A stretch of 47,754 nt of DNA, from the NCBI RefSeq assembly GCF_000308795.1, contig NZ_BAGK01000019.1, positions 1-47,754 on the forward strand. Reading direction: 5' to 3'. Position numbers and translations under genes: made by a program. How positions within the stretch are numbered: position 1 is the stretch's first letter; each line of letters starts with the position of its first letter. The notes under the pieces were generated by a model, which was not told the origin of the DNA, did no database searches, and saw only the letters and a list, made by a program, of their open reading frames with translations. Source of the DNA: Nocardia thailandica NBRC 100428. Lineage in GTDB: Bacteria > Actinomycetota > Actinomycetes > Mycobacteriales > Mycobacteriaceae. Below, one piece after another: positions 1 to 8,124 of the stretch.

Positions 1-176
1 CGGAGGCGTGCGCGCGGGCCGCCGAGCCCGCCGGGCGGATGGGCGCGGTGCTGCGGCGCTGCGTCGTCGAACAGTGGGACGTCGAGGTATCGGTGGAGGT
101 GGAGACGGAGCTCGGGGTGCTCGGGACGCGGACGGTGTGGGGAATCGCACGCGCGGGTCCGGTCGACTCCGGATGA
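1..176 (+). CDS. TadE-like protein, C-terminal fragment (Rv3654c-like)
   Basis: Only the last 57 residues are in the window; the reading frame enters from the left edge and ends at TGA 174-176. The visible part contains an ACARA segment, RMGAVLRRC, a WDVEV stretch and a final GIARAGPV. This matches my memory of the short TadE-like proteins that sit beside a Flp/Tad-type secretion cluster and the following helicase in mycobacteria and relatives. Such proteins are small, have one N-terminal membrane segment and are thought to be minor pilin-like components. Upstream neighbours cannot be seen. Family placement rests on the tail sequence and position, so it is moderately sure. Confidence 0.6.
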   Translation, partial: EACARAAEPAGRMGAVLRRCVVEQWDVEVSVEVETELGVLGTRTVWGIARAGPVDSG

Positions 177-466
177 CCGGGAAGTACCACCACCGGGTAG
201 TGCAAGTTCCGCCGGGAGAATTCACTGAATTAATCGGAGGGGATTTCTTGGGCTTTTTCCCGGAATTCCCAGCAGCCGTGCTGAAAAAAATGAAAAGTTG
301 TCGACCCGGCCACGTCCGGGGCCTCCGGCTACGCATCAGTTATTATGAGAATAATCCTTTTTAATCTCCGGGCATGGGAGAAGCCGCTGGTCACCGGGCT
401 TCAGGACGATTGTCCAGCATCCGTCCGGTTCGGTGTATCGGCGGTCACAGTGGCGCGGCGGGGCTG
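177..466. other. Intergenic gap between convergent genes
   Basis: This 290-base gap lies between the converging TadE-like and helicase genes. It is clearly more A/T-rich than its surroundings. I see no convincing gene. A 5-bp A/T hairpin (342-346 with 351-355) followed by a T run at 358-362 could be a weak plus-strand terminator, and a better minus-strand candidate is listed separately. Confidence 0.5.
284..320 (-). terminator. Possible terminator of the helicase gene
   Basis: Read on the minus strand, a 5-bp CCCGG/CCGGG hairpin (arms 305-309 and 316-320) is followed by a T-rich tail opposite the A runs at 284-296. The stem is short and the tail is not directly adjacent, so this is tentative. 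It lies about 150 bases past the helicase stop. Confidence 0.35.
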
Positions 467-2851
467 TCACAGAACAACGGTGGAGTGCCGGCCGGTCGCC
501 AGCTCGGCCAGGACGGCGGTCAGCAGGCGGGCCGCGGCGTACTTGTCGAGGGGGTGGTTGCCGTTGCCGCACTTGGGGGACTGGACGCAGGACGGGCAGC
601 CCTCGGGGCACTCGCAGGTCTCGATGAGCTCGGCCGTGGCCCGCAACCACGCCTCGAGCTGCGCGTATCCGCGGTCGGCGAAGCCCGCGCCGCCGGGTTG
701 GCCGTCGTAGACGAAGACGGTCGGCGCGCCCGTGTCGGGGTGTTCGGCGATGGAGACGCCGCCGATGTCCCAGCGATCGCAGCTGGCGAACAGGGGAAGC
801 AGCCCGATGGCCGCGTGCTCGGCGGCGTGCAGGGCGCCGGGCAGCTCGTCGGGGGCGATGGCCGCGTCCGCGAGCAGCCGCGGTGTCACGGTGTAGAAGA
901 CGGCGCGGGTGTGCAGGGTGTGGGCGGGCAGGTCCAGCTCGACCTGGTCGAGGACCTCGCCGGTGAGCAGCGTGCGCAGGTAGCCGATGACCTGGCCGGT
1001 GACCGCCACCCGAGCCGATCCGGCGCGGACCTCACCGCATTCGCGCAGCTCGTCGATGGATTCGATGACCAGTTCGGTGCGGCTGCGGGCGCTGGTGGTC
1101 CAGCCGGGATCGTCCGCGTGGACGAAGGCGACGCCGCCCTCGAGGTCCAGTTCGTCGACCAGGTACGACTCGCCCTGATGCAGGTGGACCGCGCCCTCGT
1201 GCAGGGTCGCGGGCGCGCGGCCCGCGTCGGCGGTGCCGAGCAGCCTGCCGGTCTCCCCGTCGACGATCGCGATCGGGGCGCCGATGCCGCCGCGGACGTC
1301 GACGGTGTCGTGCGGCGGGGTGTGGTCGGTGCCGTACCAGCGGCCGCCGTGTGGTCCCCTCCGGTGCCGGATCAGGCCCTGGGCGGCGAGATCCCGCAGG
1401 ACGTCCACGGCACCGAGGGCGGTCGCCTCGGCGTCGGTGAGCGGGAGTTCCACCGCCGCGCAGAGCAGCTGTGGCCCGAGGACGTACGGGTTGCCCGGGT
1501 CGGTGATGGTGGCCTCGACGGGGCGATCGAGCAGCGCCGACGGGTGGTGGACCAGGTAGGTGTCCAGGGGATCGTCGGTGGCGACGAGCACGACAAGCGC
1601 GCCCTGCCTGCGGCGTCCCGCGCGGCCTGCCTGCTGCCAGAACGAGGCGACCCGTCCCGGGAAACCCGCGATGACCACGGCGTCGAGGCCCGCGATATCG
1701 ACACCGAGTTCCAGCGCGCTCGTGCTCGCCACGCCGAGGAGGTCCCCCTCCGACAGGGCGATCTCGAGATCGCGACGGTCCTCGGCCAGGTAGCCGGCGC
1801 GGTAGGCGGCGACCCGGTCGGTCAGGTCGGGTGCGGCGCCGGCCAGGAGCCGCCTGCTCTCCATCGCGACGATCTCCGCGCCCCGCCGCGACCGGACGAA
1901 GGTCAGCGTGCGGGCGCCCTCGACCACCAGGTCCGCCATGATCCGGGCGGCCTCGGCGCCGGCGGTGCGCCGGACCGGGGCGCCGTTCTCGCCGGTCAGC
2001 GCGGTGCTCAGCGGCGGTTCCCACAGGGCGACGGTGCGTGCGCCCCGGGGTGAGCCGTCGGTGGTGACCGCCGCGCACTCGGCGCCGATCAGCCTGCTCG
2101 CCGACGCGGCGGGATCGGCGCTGGTCGCCGAGCACAGCACGAACACCGGATCGGCGCCGTAGTGGGCGGCGAGACGCCGCAGCCGGCGCAGCACCAGCGC
2201 CACGTGGGAGCCGAAGACGCCCCGGTAGGCATGGCATTCGTCGATCACTATGTAGCGAAGGTGGCGAAGGACCCGCGCCCACCGCTGATGCGAGCGGAGC
2301 ATGCCGATGTGGAGCATGTCCGGGTTGGTGAACAGCCAGCGTGCGTTCTCCCTGACCCATCGGCGCACCTCGGCGGGAGTGTCGCCGTCGTAGGACGCCG
2401 GGTGGATGTCGCGCAGCGCGGTGTCGTGGGTGAGGGCGGCGACCGCGCGTAGCTGGTCGGCGCCCAGCGCCTTGGTCGGCGACAGATACAGGGCGGTGGC
2501 CCGTGGCTGCTCGTGCAGCGCGGACAGCACCGGCAACTGGTAACCGAGGGACTTTCCGGACGCCGTCCCGGTGCTGATCACCACGTGCCGCCCGGCGGCC
2601 GCCAGCTCGGCGGTGGCGGTCTGGTGCGTCCACGGCCTGCGGATGCCCTGCTCGTGCAGGGCGCCGACCAGCTCCGACGGCACCCAGGACGGCCAGTCGG
2701 TGGTCTGTTCGGCGCGCGCGGGCAACTCCGCGACGTGGGTCAGGCGGGCGTCGCCCGCGCCCCCGCCGGCCAGGACACGATTCAGCAACGATCGACCGTA
2801 GGATTCCGGTCCCTCGTCGTGCTCCGGGGTCGCTGGGAAGCTCGGTTTCAC
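467..2851 (-). CDS. sftH: SF2 DEAD/DEAH-box DNA helicase with DUF1998 domain (SftH/MrfA family)
   Basis: Superfamily 2 DNA helicase of about 794 residues. Seen in order: Walker A GTASGKS (about 95-101), Walker B box DECH (about 204-207), motif III SAT, motif VI QQAGRAGRR, and a C-terminal DUF1998 region with a cluster CxCPxGCPSCVQ and a further Cys, the likely metal-binding four-cysteine site. Family knowledge: M. smegmatis SftH is a DNA-dependent ATPase with 3'-to-5' translocase activity, and B. subtilis MrfA acts in mitomycin-type damage repair. I chose the GTG at 2851 (AGG about 10 bases upstream) over the TTG at 2929, because the extra 26 residues look non-coding and the shorter form fits homologue length. 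It converges with the TadE-like gene and diverges from cspA, as in mycobacteria. Confidence 0.9.
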   Translation of the reverse strand: MKPSFPATPEHDEGPESYGRSLLNRVLAGGGAGDARLTHVAELPARAEQTTDWPSWVPSELVGALHEQGIRRPWTHQTATAELAAAGRHVVISTGTASGKSLGYQLPVLSALHEQPRATALYLSPTKALGADQLRAVAALTHDTALRDIHPASYDGDTPAEVRRWVRENARWLFTNPDMLHIGMLRSHQRWARVLRHLRYIVIDECHAYRGVFGSHVALVLRRLRRLAAHYGADPVFVLCSATSADPAASASRLIGAECAAVTTDGSPRGARTVALWEPPLSTALTGENGAPVRRTAGAEAARIMADLVVEGARTLTFVRSRRGAEIVAMESRRLLAGAAPDLTDRVAAYRAGYLAEDRRDLEIALSEGDLLGVASTSALELGVDIAGLDAVVIAGFPGRVASFWQQAGRAGRRRQGALVVLVATDDPLDTYLVHHPSALLDRPVEATITDPGNPYVLGPQLLCAAVELPLTDAEATALGAVDVLRDLAAQGLIRHRRGPHGGRWYGTDHTPPHDTVDVRGGIGAPIAIVDGETGRLLGTADAGRAPATLHEGAVHLHQGESYLVDELDLEGGVAFVHADDPGWTTSARSRTELVIESIDELRECGEVRAGSARVAVTGQVIGYLRTLLTGEVLDQVELDLPAHTLHTRAVFYTVTPRLLADAAIAPDELPGALHAAEHAAIGLLPLFASCDRWDIGGVSIAEHPDTGAPTVFVYDGQPGGAGFADRGYAQLEAWLRATAELIETCECPEGCPSCVQSPKCGNGNHPLDKYAAARLLTAVLAELATGRHSTVVL

Positions 2852-3285
2852 CGGTTCGAGACCTCGCGACGCGCCGGGAGTGTGAAACGTGTGTGTGTCG
2901 TGACGGCTACCTGCGAGTTTGTAACCCAATAGCGACCTGGGTCACAGTCGGTTTGCTGGACGCCCTGCCGGTTATCGGAAGGCAAACCGACTGGAAGTAT
3001 GGATTCGGGCAATCGGTCCCGTACCTGCGCATTCGCAAGATCACGAATTTTGCAAATTGTCGGTAACTCGGCTGTTGATTTGCTCGGAGACATGATTCAC
3101 TTGGTCCTGGTCGCAAGCTTCTGTGTTCGAGGGACGGATCGAAAGTCCAAACCGTCAGCAGGATCGATGTTGCGAACGCTGTGCTTTAGTTCCCGCCCTG
3201 CGGGTAGAGCCTAGCGGTCGGAACGGACCCGGTGGACGAACCCAGTTGTCCGCCGTTCCGGGTAAGAAAGAGAAGGAACAGCAGA
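2852..3285. promoter_or_regulatory. Divergent promoter region and long cspA leader
   Basis: The 434 bases between the divergent helicase and cspA starts contain no convincing gene. The part up to about 3200 is A/T-enriched, as expected for promoters. Cold-shock genes usually carry a long structured 5' leader, and a small CCCGC/GCGGG hairpin near 3192-3205 is present. I could not fix a -35/-10 pair for either gene. Confidence 0.4.
2945..2993. repeat. 12-bp perfect inverted repeat upstream of cspA/helicase
   Basis: The arms CAGTCGGTTTGC (2945-2956) and GCAAACCGACTG (2982-2993) are perfectly complementary, with a 25-base spacer. It lies in the divergent promoter region, about 94 bases before the chosen helicase start. 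It may be an operator read by a dimer or an RNA hairpin in the helicase leader. There is no T run, so a terminator is unlikely. Confidence 0.6.
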
Positions 3286-3492
3286 ATGGCACAGGGAACT
3301 GTGAAGTGGTTCAACGCGGAGAAGGGCTTCGGCTTCATCGCGCCCGAGGACGGCTCCGCTGACGTCTTCGTCCACTACTCCGAGATCCAGGGCACGGGCT
3401 TCCGTACCCTCGAGGAGAACCAGAAGGTCGAGTTCGAGGTCGGCCAGGGCACCAAGGGCCCGCAGGCCACCGGCGTTCGCGCGCTCTCCTGA
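3286..3492 (+). CDS. cspA: Cold-shock protein CspA
   Basis: Single cold-shock domain protein of 68 residues, a five-stranded beta-barrel that binds single-stranded RNA and DNA and acts as an RNA chaperone in the cytoplasm. Both nucleic-acid-binding motifs are present: RNP1 KGFGFI (residues 13-18) and RNP2 VFVHYS (27-32). The start is the ATG at 3286 because AGAAGGA lies 8 bases upstream and the sequence [10 protein letters not shown] is the standard start; the longer frame from 3232 is not needed. A strong hairpin terminator follows 20 bases after the stop, so it is likely a single-gene transcript. Its place between the helicase and topA matches mycobacteria. Confidence 0.97.
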   Translation: MAQGTVKWFNAEKGFGFIAPEDGSADVFVHYSEIQGTGFRTLEENQKVEFEVGQGTKGPQATGVRALS

Positions 3493-3512
3493 GCTGCGCA
3501 CCGAACAACGCG

Positions 3513-3545
3513 CGTCCCTCACCTCCGTACCGGAGGTGAGGGACG
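3513..3545 (+). terminator. Terminator after cspA
   Basis: A perfect 15-bp stem (3513-3527 with 3531-3545) closes a 3-base loop and is followed by a short T-containing tail. It lies 20 bases after the cspA stop and separates cspA from topA. Confidence 0.85.
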
Positions 3546-3647
3546 AGCCGTTTCCGGGGTATTTTCGTACCTCCGCGACAGCCGGCCCGACAGGCCGCGA
3601 AACCCGGCACCGGCCGCCATCCGGCGCAGCTACCCAAGGCAGCAGGG

Positions 3648-3653
3648 TATAAA
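3648..3653 (+). promoter_or_regulatory. Possible topA -10 element
   Basis: TATAAA lies about 95 bases before the topA start. No good -35 is visible, which is common for actinobacterial promoters. Tentative. Confidence 0.35.
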
Positions 3654-3748
3654 CGTCTGGAGGTGGCGATGTCAGCCGTCGCGCCGTTTGCCCCAGCCGC
3701 GCCGCGCTGCAACGTCCGGGCGTGGGTATAGAAGGAAGGTGTTCGCCG

Positions 3749-6655
3749 GTGGCAACACGAGACCGCAGTACAGCCGACCAGGGCCGTCCCCTGCGTCGTC
3801 TCGTGATCGTCGAGTCGCCGACGAAGGCGCGCAAGATCGCCCCCTACCTCGGCCGCAACTACACCGTCGAGGCGTCCGTCGGCCACATCCGTGACCTGCC
3901 GCGCGGCGCCGCCGATGTGCCCGCCAAATACAAAGGCCAACCCTGGGCCCGCCTCGGCGTCGACGTCGACCACGACTTCGAGCCCATCTACGTGGTGAGC
4001 CCGGACAAGAAGGCCAAGGTCTCCGAGCTCAAGAGCCTGCTGGCCGACGCCGACGAGCTCTACCTCGCCACCGACCCCGACCGCGAGGGCGAGGCGATCG
4101 CCTGGCACCTGCTCGAGACGCTCAAGCCGAAGGTCCCGGTCCGCCGGATGGTCTTCCACGAGATCACCGAACCCGCCATCCGCGCCGCCGCCGCCGACAC
4201 GCGCGACCTCGACAACGATCTGGTCGACGCGCAGGAGACCCGCCGCATCCTCGACCGCCTCTACGGCTACGAGGTGTCGCCCGTGCTGTGGAAGAAGGTC
4301 ATGCCGCGGCTGTCGGCGGGCCGGGTGCAGTCGGTCGCGACCCGCGTCATCGTGCAGCGCGAGCGCGAGCGCATGGCCTTCCGCTCCGCGGAGTACTGGG
4401 ACATCGCCGCCCGCCTCGACGCCGGTAGCGGCCAGGGCACCGAGTCGGCCAATCCCCGTGCGTTCAACGCCCGGCTGGTGCAGGTGGACGGCGCCCGGGT
4501 GGCGACCGGTCGTGACTTCGGATCCGACGGGCAGCTCAAGACCGCCTCCGGTGTGGTCGTGCTGGACGAGGCGCACGCGCGCCGACTGGCCGAGGCGCTG
4601 GCGGGCACGGATCTCGTGGTCTCCTCGGTCGAGGCCAAGCCGTACACGCGAAAGCCGTACGCGCCGTTCATGACCTCGACCCTGCAGCAGGAAGCGGGCC
4701 GCAAGCTGCGGTTCACCTCCGAGCGCACCATGCGGGTCGCGCAGCGGCTGTACGAGAACGGCTACATCACCTACATGCGTACCGACTCGACCACGCTGTC
4801 GGAGTCGGCCATCGCCGCCGCGCGCTCGCAGGCCACCCAGCTCTACGGCAAGGAGTACGTCTCCCCGTCGCCGCGGCAGTACACGCGCAAGGTGAAGAAC
4901 GCGCAGGAGGCGCACGAGGCGATCCGCCCGTCCGGCGACGTCTTCGCGACCCCCGGCGAGCTGCACGCCCGCCTGGACAACGACGAGTTCCGGCTCTACG
5001 AACTGATCTGGCAGCGCACCGTCGCCTCGCAGATGGCCGACGCGCGCGGCACCACGCTGACCGTGCGCATCACCGGCGTCGCGGGGACCGGCGAGGAGTG
5101 CGTGTTCTCCGCCTCCGGCCGCACGATCACCTTCGCCGGCTTCCTCAAGGCCTACGTCGAGAGCGTGGACGAGGAGGCGGGCGGCCAGTCCGACGACGCG
5201 GAGTCCCGGCTGCCCGCGCTGGAGGAGGGCCAGGGCGTCACCGCCGTGGAACTCACCCCCGACGGGCACAGCACCAACCCACCCGCCCGCTACACCGAGG
5301 CCTCCCTCATCAAGACCCTCGAGGAGCTGGGGATCGGCCGGCCGTCGACCTACTCCTCGATCATCAAGACCATCCTCGACCGCGGGTACGTCTACAAGCG
5401 CGGCAGCGCGCTGGTGCCGTCGTGGGTGGCGTTCGCGGTGATCGGGCTGCTCGAGGCGTACTTCGGCCGTCTGGTCGACTTCGACTTCACCGCAGCGATG
5501 GAGGACGACCTCGACGCCATCGCCGGCGGCCGCGAGCAGCGCGGAAACTGGCTGACCAGCTTCTATTTCGGTGGCGACAGCGGCGCCGACGGTTCGGTGG
5601 CGCGGTCCGGCGGCCTGAAGAAGATGGTCGGCGAGCAGCTCGACGACATCGACGCCCGCGAGGTGAACTCGATCAAGATGTTCACCGACGCGGAGGGCCG
5701 CGACGTCGTCGTCCGGGTCGGCCGGTTCGGGCCGTACCTGGAGCGGATGGTCATCGACCCCGACGACCCGGACGGCGATCCGGTGTCGCAGCGCGCCAAC
5801 CTGCCCGACGACCTGCCGCCGGACGAGCTGACCCCGGAGGTCGCCGAGAAGCTGTTCTCGACGCCGCAGGAGGGCCGCTCCCTCGGCATCGACCCGGTGT
5901 CGGGGCACGAGATCGTCGCCAAGGAAGGGCGATACGGCCCCTACGTCACCGAGATCCTGCCCGCACCGCCCGCCGAGGAGTCGGCGGCGCCGGCGAAGAA
6001 GACCGCGAAGAAGGCCGCGGCCGAGGTCAAGCCGCGCACCGGTTCGCTGTTCAAGACGATGGACCTGTCGACCATCACCCTCGACGACGCGCTGAAGCTG
6101 CTGTCGCTGCCGCGGGTGGTCGGCGTGGATCCGGCCACCGGCGAGGAGATCACCGCGCAGAACGGTCGCTACGGGCCGTACCTGAAGAAGGGCACCGACT
6201 CGCGGACCATCGCCTCGGAGGAGCAGCTGCTCACGGTCACCCTGGAAGAGGCGCTCAAGATCTACGCCGAACCCAAGCGCCGGGGCAGGCAGGCCGCCGC
6301 GACCGCGCCGCTGCGCGAGCTCGGCACCGACGCGGTGTCGGGCAAGCCGATGGTGATCAAGGACGGCCGCTTCGGCCCGTACGTCACCGACGGCGAGACC
6401 AACGCCAGCCTGCGCAAGGGTGACGAGGTCGAGTCCATCACCGACGAGCGGGCCTCCGAGCTGCTGGCCGATCGCCGGGCACGCGGCCCCGTGAAGAAGG
6501 CCGCCAAGAAGACCACGAAGAAGGCGGCGGCCAAGAAGGCACCCGCCAAGAAGGCGACGGCGACCAAGACCGCCGCCAAGAAGACCACCGCCGCGAAGAA
6601 GACGACGGCCAAGAAGACCGCCGCGAAGAAGGCCGCGGGCGCCGACGAGGCCTGA
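3749..6655 (+). CDS. topA: DNA topoisomerase I
   Basis: Type IA topoisomerase (968 residues) that relaxes negative supercoils by breaking and rejoining one strand. The N-terminal TOPRIM domain begins with LVIVESPTKARK and has the metal-binding D-x-D-x-E (about 109-113, in DPDREGE). The active-site tyrosine is in YMRTDS at about residue 342, the same number I recall for the M. tuberculosis enzyme. Several actinobacterial C-terminal repeats (each with GRYGPY or GRFGPY) follow, then a Lys/Ala-rich tail of roughly 60 residues. The start is the GTG at 3749, with GAAGGAAGG 9 bases upstream; the GTG at 3722 has no site. The delta' gene follows after 36 bases. Confidence 0.97.
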   Translation: MATRDRSTADQGRPLRRLVIVESPTKARKIAPYLGRNYTVEASVGHIRDLPRGAADVPAKYKGQPWARLGVDVDHDFEPIYVVSPDKKAKVSELKSLLADADELYLATDPDREGEAIAWHLLETLKPKVPVRRMVFHEITEPAIRAAAADTRDLDNDLVDAQETRRILDRLYGYEVSPVLWKKVMPRLSAGRVQSVATRVIVQRERERMAFRSAEYWDIAARLDAGSGQGTESANPRAFNARLVQVDGARVATGRDFGSDGQLKTASGVVVLDEAHARRLAEALAGTDLVVSSVEAKPYTRKPYAPFMTSTLQQEAGRKLRFTSERTMRVAQRLYENGYITYMRTDSTTLSESAIAAARSQATQLYGKEYVSPSPRQYTRKVKNAQEAHEAIRPSGDVFATPGELHARLDNDEFRLYELIWQRTVASQMADARGTTLTVRITGVAGTGEECVFSASGRTITFAGFLKAYVESVDEEAGGQSDDAESRLPALEEGQGVTAVELTPDGHSTNPPARYTEASLIKTLEELGIGRPSTYSSIIKTILDRGYVYKRGSALVPSWVAFAVIGLLEAYFGRLVDFDFTAAMEDDLDAIAGGREQRGNWLTSFYFGGDSGADGSVARSGGLKKMVGEQLDDIDAREVNSIKMFTDAEGRDVVVRVGRFGPYLERMVIDPDDPDGDPVSQRANLPDDLPPDELTPEVAEKLFSTPQEGRSLGIDPVSGHEIVAKEGRYGPYVTEILPAPPAEESAAPAKKTAKKAAAEVKPRTGSLFKTMDLSTITLDDALKLLSLPRVVGVDPATGEEITAQNGRYGPYLKKGTDSRTIASEEQLLTVTLEEALKIYAEPKRRGRQAAATAPLRELGTDAVSGKPMVIKDGRFGPYVTDGETNASLRKGDEVESITDERASELLADRRARGPVKKAAKKTTKKAAAKKAPAKKATATKTAAKKTTAAKKTTAKKTAAKKAAGADEA

Positions 6656-6678
6656 GCGTCCGTGTCACCGCGCGCGGC

Positions 6679-6684
6679 TAGGGT
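6679..6684 (+). promoter_or_regulatory. Leaderless -10 (TAGGGT) of delta' gene
   Basis: TAGGGT ends 7 bases before the GTG at 6692, with no ribosome binding site between. This spacing puts the transcription start at or next to the start codon. Confidence 0.55.
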
Positions 6685-6691
6685 GTAGGCC

Positions 6692-7891
6692 GTGGCGGGT
6701 GTCTTCGATCGACTGGTCGGCCAGCAGGTGGTCGAGTCCGAACTGACCGCTGCCGCGAGCGCGGCGCGCGCCGGTGTGGTGACCGGCGCGATGACGCACT
6801 CCTGGCTGTTCACCGGCCCGCCCGGATCCGGGCGGGCGACGGCGGCACTGTGTTTCGCCGCGGCGCTGCAGTGCACCGACCCGGGCGCGCCCGGATGCGG
6901 TCGCTGCCACGCGTGTACGACCACCATGGCCGGGACGCACGGCGACGTGCGCCGGGTCGCGCCCGAGGGCCTGAGCATCAGCGTCAAGGAGATGCGCGAG
7001 ATCGTGCAGATCGCGGCGCGCAGGCCGAGTACCGGCCGCTGGCAGGTCGTGGTGATCGAGGACGCCGACCGGCTGACCGAGGGCGCGGGCAACGCGCTGC
7101 TCAAGGCGGTGGAGGAACCGCCGGACCGCACGGTGTTCCTGCTGTGCGCCCCGTCGATCGATCCCGAGGACATCTCCATCACGCTGCGTTCGCGGTGCAG
7201 GCACGTGCACCTGGTGACGCCGTCGGTGCCCGCCGTGGCGCGGGCCCTGCGCGAGCACGACGGCCTCGACCCGAAGGCGGCCGAATGGGCGGCGTCGGTC
7301 AGCGGCGGCGATGTCGCCCGGGCCCGGCGCCTCGCCACCGACGCCGACGCGCGCACCCGCAGGCAGCGGGCGCTGGCGCTGGTCGAGGCGGTGCAGCGGC
7401 CGGGCGCGGCCTACGCCGCCGCCGAGGAGCTGGTGAAGTCGGCCGACGAGGAGGCCAAGCTGGTCAGCGCCGAGCGCGACGAACGCGAGCGCGACGAGCT
7501 GGCCACCGCCCTCGGCGCGGGCGGCACCGGCAAGGGGGCCGCGTCGGCCACCCGCGGTTCGGCCGGTGTGCTCAAGGACCTGGAGCGGCGGCAGAAGTCG
7601 CGGGCCACCCGCACGGGCCGCGATGCGCTCGATCGCGCGCTCATCGACGTGGCGGGCATGTACCGCGACGCGCTGGCGATGCGGTTCGCCGGCCGCGGCG
7701 TGCCGATCACCCTGACCCATCCCGACATGGCCGCCGAGATCACCGATCTGGCGGGCCGGGTCCGTCCGGAGGGCCTGCTGCGCAGCATCGACGCCGTGCT
7801 CGACTGCCGGGAAGCCTTGGACCTCAACGTGAAACCCCGCTTCGCCGTCGCGGCGATGGTGGCCTCGCTCATCGCCGCCCAGTCGGCGTGA
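6692..7891 (+). CDS. holB: DNA polymerase III subunit delta'
   Basis: Clamp-loader subunit of 399 residues. The AAA+ fold begins with a P-loop GPPGSGRA (about 42-49), in which the usual lysine is arginine. This fits a delta' subunit, which helps open the sliding clamp but does not hydrolyse ATP. A zinc site C-x7-C-x2-C-x2-C (Cys61, 69, 72, 75) and an SRC motif in LRSRC follow, both typical of the DnaX/delta' family. The C-terminal half is helical, with a basic region around residues 280-310. GTG start at 6692, apparently leaderless. It corresponds to the mycobacterial gene next to topA (Rv3644c). It could be labelled a tau/gamma-like protein, but the P-loop argues for delta'. Confidence 0.9.
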   Translation: MAGVFDRLVGQQVVESELTAAASAARAGVVTGAMTHSWLFTGPPGSGRATAALCFAAALQCTDPGAPGCGRCHACTTTMAGTHGDVRRVAPEGLSISVKEMREIVQIAARRPSTGRWQVVVIEDADRLTEGAGNALLKAVEEPPDRTVFLLCAPSIDPEDISITLRSRCRHVHLVTPSVPAVARALREHDGLDPKAAEWAASVSGGDVARARRLATDADARTRRQRALALVEAVQRPGAAYAAAEELVKSADEEAKLVSAERDERERDELATALGAGGTGKGAASATRGSAGVLKDLERRQKSRATRTGRDALDRALIDVAGMYRDALAMRFAGRGVPITLTHPDMAAEITDLAGRVRPEGLLRSIDAVLDCREALDLNVKPRFAVAAMVASLIAAQSA

Positions 7892-7900
7892 CCTCCCGTT

Positions 7901-7930
7901 TTCGCATTCCGGGCAACCTCGCGATAGACT
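7901..7930 (+). promoter_or_regulatory. Promoter of tRNA-Thr
   Basis: TTCGCA (7901-7906) and TAGACT (7925-7930) are 18 bases apart and lie 18 bases before the mature tRNA 5' end, a sensible placement for a tRNA promoter. Confidence 0.55.
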
Positions 7931-7948
7931 CGCGACGCCGAGAGACGT

Positions 7949-8024
7949 GCCGCCTTAGCTCAGTCGGTAGAGCGCTTCACTCGTAATGAAAAGGTCAGGG
8001 GTTCGATTCCCCTAGGCGGCTCCA
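7949..8024 (+). tRNA. tRNA-Thr (anticodon CGT), CCA encoded
   Basis: A 76-base cloverleaf. The acceptor arm GCCGCCT pairs perfectly with AGGCGGC, the D-arm GCTCAGTCGGTAGAGC is standard, the anticodon loop CTCGTAA gives CGT (reads ACG, Thr), and the T-arm contains GGTTCGATTCC. The discriminator T and CCA end are encoded. A tRNA-Thr(CGT) gene sits at the same place next to the delta' gene in mycobacteria, as I recall. A strong terminator follows 6 bases later. Confidence 0.95.
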
Positions 8025-8030
8025 CGGCAA

Positions 8031-8067
8031 CGAGAAAGCCCCGGACGTTTGGTCCGGGGCTTTCTCG
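8031..8067 (+). terminator. Strong terminator after tRNA-Thr
   Basis: A perfect 16-bp stem (8031-8046 with 8052-8067) has a 5-base loop and is followed by TCTTTT. It probably also stops transcription from the converging hydrolase gene, which ends at 8125. Confidence 0.9.
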
Positions 8068-8124
8068 TCTTTTCCGGTGAACCTGGGCCGATCGCCGTTG
8101 ATCGGCCCAGGGACACGACTCGGG

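Noticed and set aside
3335..5908. An 857-codon minus-strand open frame across cspA and topA
   Set aside because: It runs across two well-supported genes and their terminator and has no recognisable domain.
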